A DNA stretch of 6,841 nucleotides from Clostridia bacterium (GTDB taxonomy: Bacteria > Bacillota > Clostridia > Christensenellales > Borkfalkiaceae). Both the position numbers and the translations under genes were made by a program. The stretch lies in the NCBI GenBank assembly GCA_029052615.1, contig JAIDIR010000136.1, positions 1 through 6,841 of the forward strand, in the 5' to 3' direction. The notes under the pieces are model-generated. The model was not told the DNA's origin and did not search any database. It saw only the letters and a program-made list of their open reading frames with translations. Positions 6,582-6,841 of the stretch are shown piece by piece (within the stretch, counting starts at the first letter, position 1; each line of letters opens with the position of its first letter).

Positions 6582-6605
6582 CAACACTTTTCGGTTTTTG
6601 TGTTG
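6582..6605. promoter_or_regulatory. Second candidate operator or hairpin: CAACAC ... GTGTTG
   Basis: CAACAC (6582-6587) and GTGTTG (6600-6605) are perfect inverted copies separated by 12 bases. They lie between the regulator's -35 box and the divergent reading frame, where a regulator could act on both directions. The arms are short and the spacer is T-rich, so chance is a real alternative. Confidence 0.25.
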
Positions 6606-6677
6606 TGGTGTTTTTGAAAGGTGCGGGTTAAACTATAAACGTAAACAGGCGGAAGCCGGATATTAAGCAGGTGTGAA

Positions 6678-6841
6678 ATGAAACGGGACGAAATTAAAAG
6701 CGAACCTTGCGCATTAACGAGCGAGGACTTTAACGAATTTTTATCGGCGACGGGCAAGGAGCAGTGGAAGATACTGCTTGAACACGCCGAAAGAAATAAA
6801 AAAATAATTCAGATAAGGAGATTAAAAACTATGGAACAAAA
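6678..6841 (+). CDS. 5' part of a divergent gene of unknown function, running off the window
   Basis: An open frame runs from ATG 6678 to the window end (54 codons visible). It begins MKRDEIKSEPCALTSEDFNE, then a charged helical stretch (KEQWKILLEHAERNKKIIQIRR). A weak AGGTG lies four bases before ATG 6678. A second in-frame ATG at 6831 has AAGGAG ten bases upstream, which is a much better ribosome site. So either the protein starts at 6678 and the AAGGAG is internal, or the gene starts at 6831 and the first 51 codons are a leader. The helical composition looks coding-like. I do not recognise the family. It is divergent from the TetR operon and may share regulation with it. Confidence 0.5.
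   Translation, partial: MKRDEIKSEPCALTSEDFNEFLSATGKEQWKILLEHAERNKKIIQIRRLKTMEQ
6815..6820 (+). promoter_or_regulatory. Strong Shine-Dalgarno before an in-frame ATG at 6831
   Basis: AAGGAG is followed ten bases later by ATG (6831-6833) in an A-rich context typical of a true translation start. The ATG is in frame with the upstream ATG 6678, so this site decides where the right-edge gene begins. Confidence 0.6.

Larger units (their letters stand above)
6539..6677. other. Divergent intergenic region between the TetR operon and the right-edge frame
   Basis: This 139-base region holds the minus-strand promoter and both candidate operators in its left half. For the + strand, TTGAAA (6614-6619) and TATAAA (6634-6639) are present but only 14 bases apart, too close for a standard promoter, so no rightward promoter can be called with confidence. 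Confidence 0.6.

Noticed and set aside
6614..6639. Possible rightward promoter TTGAAA ... TATAAA for the right-edge frame
   Set aside because: The spacer is only 14 bases, and shifting either box loses the match, so it does not meet a usable promoter pattern.
6539..6757. 73-residue N-terminal extension of the TetR regulator
   Set aside because: It matches no TetR N-terminus, would pass through the promoter and candidate operator, and overlaps the divergent frame. The ATG at 6538 gives the normal family length.

Overview
This looks like the end of a metagenomic or draft contig from an AT-leaning, moderate-GC member of the Bacillota, probably an uncultured gut Clostridia lineage. The grounds are indirect: AGGA/AAGGAG-type ribosome binding sites, a TATAAT/TTGATT promoter, TetR-type regulation, and a giant surface protein built from bacterial Ig-like modules of the kind common in such genomes. 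No rRNA, tRNA, CRISPR array, insertion sequence or phage gene is visible, and the species cannot be named from this sequence.

Layout. Positions 1-73 are almost pure C and are most likely a sequencing or assembly artefact. A single giant + strand gene (115-4923, 1602 codons from the first usable start) fills most of the window. It encodes an exported protein with an N-terminal hydrophobic segment, a beta-rich N-terminal region, about eleven Ig-like modules, one transmembrane helix near residues 1330-1354, and an unusually long (about 250 residue) cytoplasmic tail of charged helix, Met/Gln-rich linker, 12-residue tandem repeats, coiled coil, Ala/Pro linker and acidic C-terminal motif. Its true start probably lies upstream and is lost in the C tract.

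A strong bidirectional terminator (4971-4999) separates this gene from a convergent two-gene minus-strand operon. The operon reads from a TetR-family regulator (6538 to 5945) into a polytopic membrane protein (5931 to 4999), with 13 bases between the genes and the second gene's Shine-Dalgarno overlapping the first gene's stop codon. A near-consensus promoter ends six bases before the regulator's ATG, implying a leaderless or nearly leaderless mRNA, and an imperfect palindrome over the -10 box is a plausible autoregulatory operator. By analogy with other TetR-transporter pairs, the regulator probably senses a small molecule and controls itself and the membrane protein.

At the right edge a divergent + strand reading frame (from 6678) runs off the window. 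It has two candidate in-frame starts, the second (6831) with a near-ideal ribosome binding site.

The most interesting object is the giant surface protein: an Ig-repeat ectodomain joined through a single membrane helix to a long coiled-coil cytoplasmic tail, rather than to an LPXTG wall anchor. Its codon usage also changes sharply part way along the gene.
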